In this document: piece after piece, positions 21,349-33,738 of the stretch
Numbering within the stretch: position 1 is the first letter of the stretch
Layout of the letters: each line of letters opens with the position of its first letter
NCBI GenBank assembly: GCA_023053685.1
Contig: JALIGW010000001.1
Span: forward strand, 161,250,547-161,314,546
Reading direction: 5' to 3'
From: Diadophis punctatus similis
Taxonomy: Eukaryota; Chordata; Lepidosauria; Squamata; Dipsadidae
Length of the DNA: 64,000 nt
Translations under genes and position numbers: made by a program
The notes under the pieces: model-generated
What the model was told of the DNA's origin: nothing
What the model saw: only the letters and a program-made list of their open reading frames with translations
Databases searched by the model: none

Positions 21349-23084
21349 ACTTCAACTTGGCTTTAAAAACCAATGAAGAATTGGTTGTGGAACTGGTGAA
21401 GCTCACACCAATCAACCGAAATAAATTGAAATCGGATTTTCCTTACATGGAAAAAGAGGTAGAGTTAGATGCTTGGTTACTGCAAATAATATTAGCCTAC
21501 AACCTGGGACTTTGCATTCTAGAATAGCCAAACATAACACTTACACTTATTGTCAATCAGGATTATCACCTTTATTATCACTGGGAGAAAGTGGCTAAGT
21601 TTCAAAACAAATTTGTGGCATAACTTCCTTTTATTTCTAAACTACACAGGCATAGCAAGTGTTCTCTCAGAAAAGCTACAAAAAGAAATAATTTATTTTA
21701 CTGATAAATTTACTAACTTTAGGAAGAAGGTAGAACCAACAGCCAGCAATGTGTTGAAAATGGTAAGATAATATAAAAGTTGTTAATAGATATTGCTAAA
21801 GGTGTCTCCTTAAACCTGGCTTTTAGGGCATTATCCCCAACTTCAGAAAGAGAATCAAGTTACTTTTCTGGCTGTTCTTCTTGGCCTCCAAGGGTACCAC
21901 TTTAATCAGAAAATTTGGACTTCCTAAAGCCTTGAAACAGATGTGCAGCAGAAGATGCCAAGGACTTGAAGAATACCAATTGGAATAAATTTTGTACCAG
22001 TTCTTCAGCACAAAGAAATGTTTTGAAAAGCAGGAAGTGCCAGAGAGCTATAAACAACTCTCAAATAACATTCTGGCAGGATTTTGAATTATTTGGAATG
22101 TTACGATGTCAATGCTAGGACTGAAGATTTGTTTTAAGCTTGGCATTCCTTTATTTTATCTGATTTATATCCCATTATACTCTAGGGTCTCATTGCAGCT
22201 TTGAGTAGTTTTTCTGTGAACCTTACTGAGTTGTTGAGTTGAAATGTTCACCCATCTTTGAATCCGCAAAAAATTATAGAGCCATGAAATTTGCTGCTCC
22301 TTCATTGCCTCTGTTTTGAGTCTTTACCCAATAGTGCTATCTTAATTATGTAAGTACAGTTCATAATAAGCAAACTTACTAATTGATTCCAGATGCCCTT
22401 TCTCTTTAACATGTGACAAACTGATCATAGTGCCTAAGCAGGAATGAGGTGGATCGGTCAGCAGGATTCTACTCACCATTTCCAGACTCCTTCCTGGTCC
22501 TCTTCTTTTGTGCCTCATTTGTTTATAATCCAAGTTCAATAAAATAGTATTTTAAAGAAACAGATAGGCGTCAGAGTCACACTCACAAGCAGTACTTTTA
22601 TCTAAAATGTACCTTCTTTTCTTTATGTAATAAATGCTGGCATACAGATGCTTAAATGTTCTAGTAGATAGTTAGGGAATTGGTCCTATCATGTCATGCT
22701 AGTTCACTATTATGCCATTTAAATGTTCCACTATTAAATATCCTTGCAAACAGTTTCACATGCCAGTGTCCAGCTCTTTAGCGAGAGACCATAATAGAAT
22801 GGGGACAAAGAAGGCTGTCTAATGGTCAGAGCAGATTTGAGGATCCACGTCAGCTTGGAATAGCCATTTAGAACCTCCCATCCATTTCTGATCATCTGCC
22901 ACTGCCACTAATGTAATGCATGGTATGGTAAAGCTTAATATAATTTAGATGTCCTGTGGCTGTTATGGTTGCTGTTAGACAAATGAAGAATATAGAATTT
23001 TAACACTTTTCTAACTAATGACTACTTAAACTGTCTAACTAATAGGGTGGGGATAAGTTAGAGGCAACATTATGGGAATAATGC
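21349..23084. other. Intergenic stretch with nothing recognised
   Basis: No convincing exon or repeat. A few open frames of 60-75 codons have no family resemblance. Confidence 0.4.
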
Positions 23085-23329
23085 ACTGTGGTGGCGCAGT
23101 GGTTAGAGTGCAGTACTGCAGGCTGCTTCTGCTGATCACCGGCTGCCAGCAGTTTGGCAGATTGAATCTCACCAGGCTCAAGGTTGACTCAGCCTTCCAT
23201 CCTTCTGAGGTCGGTAAAATGAGGACCCAGATTGTTGGGGACAGTATGCTGACTCTGTAAACTGCTTAGAGAGGGTTGTAAAGCACTGTGAAGCGGTATA
23301 TAAGTCTAAGTGCTATTGCTATTGCTATA
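23085..23329 (+). repeat. tRNA-derived SINE (GGTGGCGCAGTGG type)
   Basis: It carries the pol III A-box TGGCGCAGTGG at the head, a B-box-like AGATTGAATCTC, the body block TTGACTCAGCCTTCCATCCT and the tail AAGTGCTATTGCTATTGCT. Nearly full length. Confidence 0.85.
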
Positions 23330-23574
23330 TGGCAGAAAAAAGAAGATCCAAAACATATTTGTACCATGCGAAAATACCAATTTGATTCTCCTCCAAATGC
23401 ATGTATTTCAACTCTGGAATTTCCTAGCCAACATGGCCATTGCTAAGAATTCTAAATGTTGAAATTCACACATCTGGAGAGTAATCTGAAGGATGGTGCA
23501 AACTGGTTAGAGGAGAAATGAGACTAAACAAGTAGAATGTTTATTATAAATAGGCCATTTGTTTAAAAATGCAT

Positions 23575-23920
23575 TAAGAGCTAGTTTAGCCTACTAGTTA
23601 AGGCACCAGGCTGGAAACCATGAGACTGGGCGTTCTAGTGCTGCTTTGTCACGAAAGCTGTCTGGGTCAGGGGTCTCCAACCTTGGCAACTTTAAGACTT
23701 GTGGACTTCAACTCCCAGAATTCTGGGAGTTGAAGTCCACAAGTCTTAAAGTTGCCAAGGTTGGAGACTGCTGGTCTGGGTGACTTTGGGCCAATCATTC
23801 TATCTCAGACCACAATGGCAGGCTCAGATAACAAGCCAGCAGGTCAATTTCTGTCACAACCAATAAAACTCTCTTGATATTTTTTTGGAGGGGAGGATTC
23901 TGTAGGGCAATTTAAAAATG
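23575..23920 (+). repeat. Sauria-type SINE split by a palindromic MITE
   Basis: Head GAGCTAGTTTAGCCTACTAG followed by TTAAGGCACCAGGCTGGAAA is continued, after the insert at 23668-23773, by GTCTGGGTGACTTTGGGCCA. The insert therefore postdates the SINE. Confidence 0.8.
23668..23773. mobile_element. Near-perfect palindromic MITE, 106 bp, nested in a SINE
   Basis: The 8-bp duplication GTCTGGGT (23660-23667, 23774-23781) is perfect. The arms, CCAACCTTGGCAACTTTAAG and ACTTGTGGACTTCAACTCCC with AGAATTCT at the centre, form an almost exact inverted repeat. Confidence 0.92.
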
Positions 23921-24679
23921 CATCATAAGCAACTTGTCCAAAAAGCCACCCAAAGGTCAATGCTTATTTGAAATTTCATACAGAAATCTCTTCCACTGAA
24001 AAAATTGTGAACTCATTAAATGTATTGTGTATATTAGAACAGATGAAGCAATATAACAGTATATCTAAAATATAGACAGTGTGTGTGTTTAATTGATAGA
24101 AATGTGCATGTGGTTATCATATCTGAAACCATAATTAAATATGCAACCTTGTATGTAAATTAAGTGCTATCAATATAGTATCCTTCAATAGCTGTTGATT
24201 CTGAAACTTTTTCTTGAAAACAAACTTGTGTCTTAGAAACTTGGAAAGGGAAAATGAGGACATAAATTTAATCTCCTGCCAAATTTCTGATTGATGGCAT
24301 ATTATTTATTTAATTTTAGGATTAGGGTTTTAGTTATAGTTTTGAAATTCACTGTAAGTTCTATCATGACTTAGCTAAAGTGTTAAACCTGTCTCTTTTA
24401 CATTTAAACAATGTGGTGGGAAATCTTCCAATAATGCTAACAAAGAAGCTATAAAAATATAGACCAAAATCTAGTCACAGAGAAAATTGAGTAGTGGATA
24501 GTAAGTAAAGTAAATAAAGATAGTAAATAAGGACTGTATTTTCTTTCAAATCCAGAGTAGATTCCTCGTATTTTATCTCATTACAAATCACTGTTGGAAT
24601 GTTCTACGGAGATACTGTATATTACTAAGTTGTAATTCTCACTGCATCAAAAATAACTCTGATGTTTTTATTCTTTACA
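23921..24679. other. Intergenic stretch with nothing recognised
   Basis: AT-rich DNA without supported features. Confidence 0.45.
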
Positions 24680-24687
24680 AATACATG

Positions 24688-24985
24688 CAGAAGTGGGTTC
24701 CTGCCGGTTCGGACCGGTTCTATAGAACAGGTAGTGGGAATTTCCCCCCGCTCGCCAAACCGGCAGCGATGGCCGGCTGGACACACCCTCGAACCGGCTC
24801 TCTCGGTGGCGCCATAGGGGCCGCCATCTTGTTTTTTGCTTCTGCGCATGCGCAGAAGCTTGGTTTTTAGCACTGCGCATGCACGTGCACCTGTGCGGCG
24901 TGCCTGCATGGCATGCAATGTGTGTGCGCCCACGCAGTGCGTGAGGAAGCAAACTGGCAGCGAGGTAAGTCAAAACCCACCCCTG
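24688..24985. mobile_element. hAT-like MITE with perfect AATACATG duplication
   Basis: From CAGAAGTGGGTTCC to AAACCCACCCCTG, with AATACATG at 24680-24687 and 24986-24993. It contains the palindrome GCTTCTGCGCATGCGCAGAA and a CATGCACGTGCA segment. Confidence 0.92.
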
Positions 24986-24993
24986 AATACATG

Positions 24994-27002
24994 GTATGAA
25001 GGGTTTCTGTGCAGCATTAACCTGGCCCAGTTTGCTTACTCATTTTATTGGTAGCTGTAAAAGGAGATAAGTAGTAAATTGTGTTTTGTACTTTTGATTA
25101 TATACATTTTAGTTTCCTGCAGAAAATCCTGTATGGCTTAATTTCTGAGACAACAACACCTTTGTATAAACTGAAATATTATATGTACAGAATAGAATAC
25201 TGTTGTCATTTAGGACTTTCTTATCACTATGTGGTTCTTATTACAGGCAATAATGCATATATTTAGGATTGGTTTTACAAATGATTCCTAGTTCTGTACC
25301 AAGAAAAGGAAATAGAAGATCTTCTTGCTAGACATGTATAGAACAAAAAACTGTTTATAAAATTGAAACAAGGGGTCTCAGATATAATATTAGCTCTTGC
25401 AGTTTATAGAGGATAAGTAGCACCATACTAATATATTGTGGCAAAAGCTATAATCTGAAAAACTAACATCTTTTTGCTAACATGAGTTTTGGTGGACTGA
25501 AGAGTGTGCTAGCACATGCGTCACCTGATTCCAAAATATGATTCGGCTTTTCAAATATCCCATAGAATTTATTTTATCCCATAGAAATATAGTGCTGTTG
25601 AATGCTGGCAACTCATTAAAGCATTCTACTCCCTCTGAAATGGTTTCTCACTTTTTTATTATTAAGATTATGCGTGCATGTGAGTGTTTAATAAATCAAG
25701 AACAGAACAGTGAACTGAGTGACTTTTAAGAATTCTATAAAAGGCAGACAGTCTTATTGAATTATGAGGAAACAAGACAATGCATTCAATTTGGCAAATA
25801 ATATCCCTGTCATGCGGAGGAAGTTGACTTAATGCCACAGGGGAAATTTTGATTTGTTTTGTGGCATATTTGTACATAGCCTTAATACAATTTTATCTTC
25901 TTATCATTTTATCATTACTTGCAGAATCCCTCCCGAATAATACAATTGATTTGAGGAGAGAAGAGAATTAATCTCACTCTGGGTGAAGTCACAATGCCAG
26001 ATTTTAACCTGGTGACACATCAGCAATATGTAGAATATCTCTCACTCATTGTTAAACACAGACTTTTAAAAATGAGAACCAAAGTGTACACTCCCACATG
26101 CCTACATCACTTATATAACATGAACTGTAGTGCCTTTGGATTGGATATGGTTACCGATTAAGCATGCCTGAGATCTGGTAATGTTGCTTGGTTACTTCGG
26201 GCTGCCCATAGACCAGCATGTCCACAGAAGCTCGAAAGTCCATTAGAATAATAAAGGAAGCATCACAATGCAATTTCTGCCTCTTAGGTCTGTGTATGCA
26301 ACTTCTCAATCCATATATAGAAGGCTTGGAGTTTGTGTTAATGTTGCAATGCACATTTTGCTGAGTCTTCCCCCTATGTCCTTGTGGGTGCCAATGCCTG
26401 TATGTGTTGCAGTTCTTGCAATCTCAATAAAATTATTTTTTTCCTGAAATTTCAGTCACGCAGAAAAACTTGCTCTGATTCAAGTGTCCTTTGTTCGATC
26501 AATTAAAAAACCCACATTACTAATCAAGTATGTAAGGATAACATTTTATTGGCTATATTTAAAATCAAACCATGCTGTTTCTCAAGCATTAAAGAGGGGA
26601 AAAGCCATAGACAAAGATGGTTCAATTCAGCTAAAATTACTTTAAGTTATCTAAAACTACTTATTTTTAATTCAACTAATATTAAATTGAAGTAAAATGT
26701 CAATGTCAATGTGTCACTTTATTCTTTATTTAAATTCACTTGTCTACTTTTTGAATAATGTTCAAAGATGTTTACCCTTTACAATAGTAAGAAATTGAGT
26801 AAAATGGTGGCTGACAAAAACTCTTCTCTGTTCAATGTAATTTATATTGACTATAAAGCCTCAGAAGGAGACAGCACCTAACTGATTTAATTTGTGCTGA
26901 TCTCAGAAGCATGGGTACATCTAGGAATGCTTTCTTCCAGGAATTTATTTTATTCCCAGTCTAGCCAATTGCGCTGGAATTCCCATATGGTTTCCACATG
27001 CA
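24994..27002. other. Intergenic stretch with one LTR-like signal pair
   Basis: No exon found. At 26312-26430 a TATATATAG box and an AATAAAAT signal lie about 115 bp apart on the plus strand, which could be a decayed solo LTR or chance. No terminal TG/CA pair or duplication could be fixed. Confidence 0.35.
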
Positions 27003-27215
27003 AGTATTTAGTAAGGCTAGAAACTAGGAGACTATGAATTCTAGTCCCACCTTAGAGACAAAGCCAGCTGAGTGACCTTGGGCTACTCACTCTCTCTCAT
27101 CCCTAGGAAGAAGGCAAAGGCAAACCACTTCTGAAAAACCTCAACCAGAAAACTGCAGGGACTTGTCCAGACGGTTGGCAGGAGTTAACACTGACCTGAA
27201 GGCAAAAGCAAGCAA
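27003..27215 (+). repeat. Sauria-type SINE
   Basis: GGCTAGAAACTAGGAGACTA, TGAGTGACCTTGGGCTACTC, GGCAAAGGCAAACCACTTCT and CTGCAGGGACTTGTCCAGAC appear in the order seen in squamate Sauria SINEs. The 3' half is shared with Bov-B-type LINEs. Confidence 0.8.
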
Positions 27216-27424
27216 ACAAAAAATTCCTCTGTTAACCTGGCTTAAGTTCTGGATCAGCAAAATTTGGGAAGTGCTGCCAAGGAAGTCTTTACTTTTTATG
27301 GCATATTTGTTCATTTAGAAAATGTATATAGCTGCCTGCTCATTTACACCACCTCTAGGTGGCTTACAAACAATAAAAATACAGTATACCCCCATCCAGG
27401 GACAACAGACAGTCAAATAAGCCA

Positions 27425-27660
27425 TTTGATGGGCTCCGTCCCATTCTGAGTTATCCAGGCCTGCTGCATGTGACCGGCAAGAGATGGTCCCTCAGATAAC
27501 CTGTTTCCAAGCCATGAAGGGCTTTAAAGGTGACAACTAGCACCTTGAATTGCACCTGGAAGCAAATCGGCAACCAATACAACTCCCACAGGAGAGGTGA
27601 CACGTGTGTACACCAAAGTCTGCACAAAACCATGTAGGCCGCTGCATTTTGAACCAATAA
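27425..27660 (-). mobile_element. Non-LTR retrotransposon fragment, RT C-terminal tail
   Basis: The minus strand encodes THVSPLLWELYWLPICFQVQ and FKVLVVTFKALHGLETGYL, the C-terminal tail typical of vertebrate CR1/L2-type ORF2 proteins. A second relative, plus strand, is at 46665-46800. Confidence 0.7.
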
Positions 27661-28737
27661 TAGTGATTTATTTTAAAATATTGTTACAAAAAATACAGTC
27701 AGATAATACGTGTGAACATATTAAAAATAATATGAAAGAAATATCTCAGGTATGGCACAAACTCCAGCAATGAATGAAACTAACCAGCATATTTTATTCC
27801 CCTGCTTGTTTGTCCTCCCCAAATACGGATTTTGGAAAAAAATATATATTTGTATGTATTTAAAATATGTATTTAAAAACTTACTGGGGTGGTTACATTT
27901 AAAGAGTATATATTATGGCTAGCTAGGTTTTTTAAAATCTACATTGGTTATATATAAAACTCTAAATTAGGCAAAAGTGCAAACAGTAGCAAAATACAAG
28001 CTTTCAACATATATTGGGGGGAAAAACCCCAAAATTTGATGGAACAAAATGACGCATAGGATTGTGCATATTCAGACATCTTCACATTTTTCCTCCTAAT
28101 TAATAACCCTGCAATCTTGTCTTAATTATTTAATATATGTTTTTCTGTACATAAAATGAAAATTCAAAATGAAAGCAGATGTTAGAAAGAAGATGTAATC
28201 CCAGAGGCGTCTTTTTCTGTTGTTCAAATACCATCAGAAAACTTAACCAGCTCTGTCCCCATTGGGAAAGGAGGCAGTTTTCATTGAAACAACCTATCTT
28301 TTCAAAGTACATTTCTTTTTACAAACTTTAGCTGTGACCAACAGAGCTGGGAAGGAATTTCTGTGTTCAGAGTTGCTTTCATCAGGGTGGCTTTTTCCCC
28401 CTTTGGCCTTCTGTAGAGAGATAAGAAAGACTGACAGCTGTTTAGTTCGTTCACATTAATGTTTATGTGCAAACACAAAGTTTGTGTTCGTTAAACCCAT
28501 CCACAACTGTTTTTGGTGCCAGAGTCATTGGGTCAAATTTATACGAAGAACAGACCTGTCACCGAGAGTTTTCTGTTACAGACTTTAAGTCAGGTTTTTA
28601 AAGTTCTATCCCCAAATCTGGGGCTTGCACATGTCCAAAGTACATTTCTGGTCACATGAAATAACTGATGTATAATATGGAAGTCCCAAGACTCTTATCA
28701 ATCCATTCAGTGTTATGCAGCAGGTACACTATGAAGT

Positions 28738-28740
<3 letters not shown>
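27661..28740. other. Intergenic stretch with nothing recognised
   Basis: AT-rich DNA with no supported exon or repeat. Confidence 0.45.
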
Positions 28741-28811
<71 letters not shown>

Positions 28812-28834
28812 CCTCCCTCCCTCCCTCCCTCCCT

Positions 28835-28884
<50 letters not shown>
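28741..28884. repeat. (CT)n microsatellite with an internal (CCCT)n block
   Basis: Long CT runs flank about nine CCCT units at 28806-28842. Ser/Leu- and Arg/Glu-alternating frames across it are artefacts. Confidence 0.98.
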
Positions 28885-30014
28885 CACTTGTTTGCTTACA
28901 TATTTGCAGAGTTTCCATGTGATCATAACTTCATATCTCTAGGCCCTTTATAAAACAAAATCTTTAAAAAGCCGACGTCATTATAACTCATAAAACAACT
29001 ATAACATCTAAATGAGTTCCCTGCCCATTTGATGAGAAGTCTAGATGCTAGTCTCCAGTTGGAAAGGCCACATATTAACTCCTTTCCAAAGGGGGATTAA
29101 AGTCAGGGCAAGCTGGACCTTGGAGAGAACCATTCCAGGAAGTCATAGCACTACCAGATAGTTGTTCTAGCCCCAACTCCTTTCACCTCATGAACCAAAG
29201 GAACCTTGAAAGGGAGTAGGCCAGTCAGATTCAAATGGGAAGAAATAGGGCCCCTTCATGAAAAAAGTGGGGGAAGATTTCATAAATAACCTTAAACTTG
29301 AAATAAATTTGAATGTTTCATGGCCTTCCACAAACTCTGAGCTTCTGCATCCTCCCTGTACGATTTCTCCATTTCTGACCTTATCCCTAGTCTGGTATTT
29401 CTTTCCTATTTTCTAACATGTTCCGTCTTCATTGGCATATAGGCTAAATTCAAATTTAATAAAAGGAAAACTCTCCCATTATCACAGCTTTCAGACAGTT
29501 TCCAAGCCATAGTTCTTGCATGAATTTTTCTTCTCATTGCTTTTGGTAGGGACACCCTATAAGAAATGTCCAATCATTTTTTTTTTTACTTTCAGAATTA
29601 CATCTATGACAAGACTGAAAGCATAGCAATTTAGTTTTCATGTTGGCTCCTGGAAAAAGAAGTTACAGAAAATGAAACTCCACCTGCCCAAATCCCATTC
29701 AGTCTAGCCATTCTGGGTCATTCTCCCCACATGTCAAAGTAGGTGAAGTCTGTCTTAGAAGCAATGCCTTCTCTACTTCTGTGAAGTGTAGGAAGAATGT
29801 TCTTATCAGTCCAGAGCAGTTCTCTAACAGTTGTTCAGTCTATGCAGTAGGAGTAGTACTGGCACAATCATCATGAACTTGTTGCAAACAGTCTCCTTTG
29901 CAGTATATATCAGATGTATGTATTTAATATTTGTTTGAGAGGCAGGGCAATCTTGTAGACAGTTCTGAAAGTTCATCAGAACAATCTGGTTTCAAACTCT
30001 AAGTATCCACTGAA
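28885..30014. other. Intergenic stretch with nothing recognised
   Basis: No supported exon or repeat. Confidence 0.45.
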
Positions 30015-30337
30015 AGCTTTCAAGAATTAGGTGGACGCCGCCATCTTTTTTTGGATTTCTTTTGGGAATTTTTTGCTGGTGCTGGTTTTTGCTTCTGTGC
30101 ATGCGCAGAAGCCAAGTTTTCGGCACTGTACATGTGCCGCCATCTTGTTTTTTGCTTTTTTTGCTATATTTTGCTGGTTTTTGCTTCTGCGCATGCGCAA
30201 AAGCTGAGTTTTCGGCACTGCGCATGCGCATATGTACCTGCGCCCACGTGGCACAGCCACATAGTGTGCAATGCATGCGCAGCCACGCGGTGCGGAAGGA
30301 AGCAAACTGGCGGCAAGGTAAGTTAGAACCCACTCCT
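30015..30337. mobile_element. 5'-truncated hAT-like MITE with NRF1-like palindromes
   Basis: The right end, GTTAGAACCCACTCCTG, matches the ACCGGTAGC/GTGGGTT family. The left terminus is missing. Two diverged copies of GCCGCCATCTTGTTTTTTGC-like and TTTTGCTTCTGCGCATGCGC segments are present, with perfect TGCGCATGCGCA at 30188-30199 and 30219-30230. Confidence 0.75.
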
Positions 30338-31115
30338 GGGCAGGGGTGGTGATGCGTGGGGGTGGGAGGAGAAAACTTTGGAATTATTACACAAATAGCA
30401 GCAGAAATACCCTTGACCTGGTATGTTATTCAACTTCTACTAGCCTGTGGATGAATTGACGGACAAAAGAAGTTTTGTTAACTATCTGAAGGATTACAAC
30501 ATGAATTCGGTTATTATATGCCACTCCCATGGCAGTTAGAAGCTTTGCAGTTTTATTGATCCTATTAAAAGAGAAAAGCTAAAGCTGAGAGGCCCACGTA
30601 ACTGGCAAGTCATTAAGTGTGTGCCTCTTCAGATGAAGAAAACAGGTGAATCCAGAGAGTGATGTCATACTTCAATTCTCCATTAATTCATTTCATAAGA
30701 GTAATTTTATCTCTTCCAAAGCAGTAGAAACCTGGTTCATCAGTCAAAGATGAGAGAGGTTTTTTTTGTCATCCATCTACACTACAGACTTGTTAGTTAC
30801 TATTAGATCTAGCAGAGATCATCCATCAGAATGGGGTTTAGTGGTTGGCTGTGTGAAATTGAAAGCCTATAGTGCAGTACCCTTCTTCATACACACCCTG
30901 TATTAAAATTCAGTCATCTCATTTTGAGGTTAATATTATTATTTCCTACTCTCCTACCAATTAATGGTGCTGGTATAAATCTTTACTCTGAGAAGGTGGA
31001 GGAGTACTAAAGATCAGTTGAGAGAAGAGAACCCTCAACAATATGTCTATGAGAAATGTCAGGTTTTGCAAACTCAGGTTTTCCTGAGGCTTTAATTCAT
31101 CCCTACCAAGAATTT
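30338..31115. other. Intergenic stretch with nothing recognised
   Basis: No supported feature. Confidence 0.45.
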
Positions 31116-31123
31116 ATATATAG

Positions 31124-31852
31124 CCATGATGGTGAACCTATGGCATGTGTGCCACAGGTGGCACGCGGAGCCATATTTGCCGGCACGGGAGCCATTGCCG
31201 TAGATTAGCTCTAGCATGCATGCACGCACTGGCCAGCTGATTTTCAGCTAGCCACATCCCCTCCCCTCCCAGGAGTCTCCATGGTCCGTTTTGAGGTAAG
31301 TAAAGGGCTTGCGCGGAGGCTCTGGGAGGGCATTTCTGGCCTCCAGAGGGCATCCGGGGGTGGGGGAGACCATTTTTGCCCTCCCCAGCTTCCAGGAAAG
31401 CCTCTGGAGGCTGGGGAGGGCGAAAAATGGGACTTCTGGTCCCATCAGAAGTTGAGAAATGGGCTGCTTCTGGCCACCGGAGGGTCTTCAGGTGTGTGTG
31501 TGTAAGGCCATTTTCACCATCCCCAGGCTCCTAGAAAGCCTCTGGAGGGCAAAAAAACAGGACTTCCGGTCCCACTGGAAGTTGGGAAACGGGCCGTTTC
31601 CGGCTTCCAGAGGGCCTCCGGGGGGGAATGCCGTTTTCGCCCTCCCCAGGCTCCTATAAAGCCTCTGGAGCCTGGGGAGGGCAAAAAACTCAACGTGCCA
31701 TCGCGTGCCAAAAGCGGGGGAGCGTGGAGGGTCGTGTGCGCATGCGTGGGGAGTGGGGTGCATTGAATTATGGGTGTGGGCACACACACACTTGTGCCAC
31801 CCGCGCTCCCCCCGCTTTTGGCACGCGATCACAAAAAGTTTAACCACCATTG
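31124..31852. mobile_element. Non-autonomous hAT transposon, 729 bp, perfect ATATATAG duplication
   Basis: Left end CCATGATGGTGAACCTATGG and right end AGTTTAACCACCATTG; duplications at 31116-31123 and 31853-31860. The interior contains repeated segments built on CTCCCCAGGCTCCTAGAAAG and GCCTCTGGAGGC, so overlapping frames of 65-120 codons are spurious. It is the largest member here of the GATGGCGAACC family. Confidence 0.92.
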
Positions 31853-31860
31853 ATATATAG

Positions 31861-32309
31861 CATACACACAGAGTCTCATTGCCTGTTTAGTTGCATATCA
31901 AACTGTTTAGATATGGGTGTCTGTGAGAAAAACAAAGTGTTATAATGCAAAGTCTGTCCCTTTTGTCAGTGTGTTGCAACACTGCAGGCAAGTATGTAAG
32001 TGCTGGAGTTTACATTACGTTAAGTTGAACCTTTTGTCCTTTTGATGAAACATCCAGCTTTAGCACATATTTCTGTGCCTAGACAATTAATATGACTAAT
32101 AATGCAAATAATGGATAGTTTGCTAATAAGAAAGGATCCCCTTCCCTTTCTATTACCATCTGTGTTCCATCTTTCTTTTATCTGAAAGGAGCAAGTATGC
32201 AAAGCATTGTATGATTCAGTGGGCAAAGAATTTTGGATTTGCATAACGCTTGAACAATGGGAAAACATGTGGACAAAAGTTTTTAAATTTACACTAAATT
32301 ATAATATAT
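31861..32309. other. Intergenic stretch with nothing recognised
   Basis: No supported feature. Confidence 0.45.
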
Positions 32310-32790
32310 ATTTTTTAATAAAATGATGTACTGTTGGTATCTAACACTGGACAAATTGTCAAGAATGTATAAAGATACTTAAAAGGAATGTTGGAAATGT
32401 AAAGATAAAGAAGGAACATTTTGTCATTTATGGTGGATATGTGACAAAGCAAGAAATATTGGAGTAGGATTGACATCTTATTACAGAAGATTCTTAAAGA
32501 GAATATAAAGATAAAACCACAGACCTTTCTTTTAGGCTTAACGAATAAGGAACTTGAAAAAAATTTAGAACTTTGATATTATATGTGTTGACATCAGTAA
32601 GAATACTTTATGCACAGAAATGGAAGGATACTTTGGTTCCCACAATGGAATGGCTGCAAAATTTGATAGAGTTAGCAGAGATGGCTAAATTGACTGCTTT
32701 GATTAAAGAAAAGAATACAATTAATTTTAGATTATTAGATAGGTTTGTTGTTATAGAATTATAACAATAGTTGTTATAAAATTATGACTT
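32310..32790 (+). mobile_element. L1 LINE fragment, C-terminal end of ORF2
   Basis: The plus strand encodes, with stops and shifts, CWKCKDKEGTFCHLWWIC, the zinc-knuckle-like motif at the L1 ORF2 C-terminus. IRILYAQKWKDTLVPTMEWL-like and AEMAKLTALIKEKNT segments follow. Dead 3' fragment. Confidence 0.82.
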
Positions 32791-32872
32791 GAAAAGTTAG
32801 AACAAGGAAAAAACATCAAGAGTTTAAGAAGAAGAGCAGAGGCCCTGTAGGCTTGAAACACAATCCAAATAC

Positions 32873-33560
32873 AGGTAGTTCTCGAGTTACGACAGTTCAC
32901 TTAGCGATAATTCAAAGTAACGACACTCCCCCCCAAAAGTACTTATGACACAGTCCCGAAGTTACGAATGTTGCAGCACCATGGCAATTGTTCACCCTTA
33001 CCACTGACCGCAGAGACACTGCAATATTCCCCCTAGCCCACCGGCTCTTCCCCACCCCGTTACCGATCACTCACTTACCTTTTGAAGATCCAGAGTTCCA
33101 GAACAGGCTGACCACTCTGTCTCTCTCCTCAAGCAAGTTGTCTCCTCTCCAGCCTCTCTGCCATGGGGTTGACGCAGCAGCATGGTTTCTTTGCCTGCTC
33201 CTAGTGCTCCAAAAGTGGGCTGAGCATGCCCTGCTCAATTTGACTGACTCACTGAGGCTGGCTGTGCAGGACACCCGATCTGCTTTTGGAGCACCAGGGC
33301 AGCGATCACGGGCTGCTTGAAGCCTTCCATCCCTTTGCAAAAGCTTTGAACACAGAACAGAGGCCCGAAGGAGCGCAATCTCCTGAAGGAGGCCTGAAAG
33401 AGCAGACAAAGGCTGGAGAGGAGACAACTTGCTTGATCAAGATCTTCTAAAGGTAAATGAATCTCCATAGGCCCAGTGCCTGTAGAGACCCTATGGTGCG
33501 GGATGGGGAGGGGAAGCACAAGATGGGGAGGGGAAGCACAAGATGGGGAGGGGAAGCACA
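32873..33560. repeat. MITE-like repeat with inverted arms and a 3x20-bp tandem array
   Basis: Opens with CAGGTAGTTCTCGAGTTACG, related to the repeat at 7012. CCTCAAGCAAGTTGTCTCCT (about 33128) faces its inverted copy AGGAGACAACTTGCTTGATC (about 33420). At 33501-33560 a 20-bp unit, GATGGGGAGGGGAAGCACA plus one base, repeats three times. No gene seen. Confidence 0.55.
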
Positions 33561-33564
33561 AGTG

Positions 33565-33738
33565 GTGTAGGGTTTCCTGCCTAAGCAGGGGGTTGGACTA
33601 GAAGACATCCAAGGTCCCTTCCAACTCTGTTATTCTATTCTATTCTATTCTATTCTATTCTATCCTATCCTATCCTATTCTATTCTATTCTATTCTATTC
33701 TATTCTATTCTATTCTATTCTATTCTATTCTATTCTAT
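33565..33738 (+). mobile_element. CR1 3' end with expanded (ATTCT)n tail
   Basis: GGGTTTCCTGCCTAAGCAGG and GGTTGGACTAGAAGACATCC form the CR1 3'UTR end. It runs into about 21 pentamers (TATTC with a few TATCC variants, 33631-33738), showing a LINE tail in the act of becoming a microsatellite. Confidence 0.93.
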
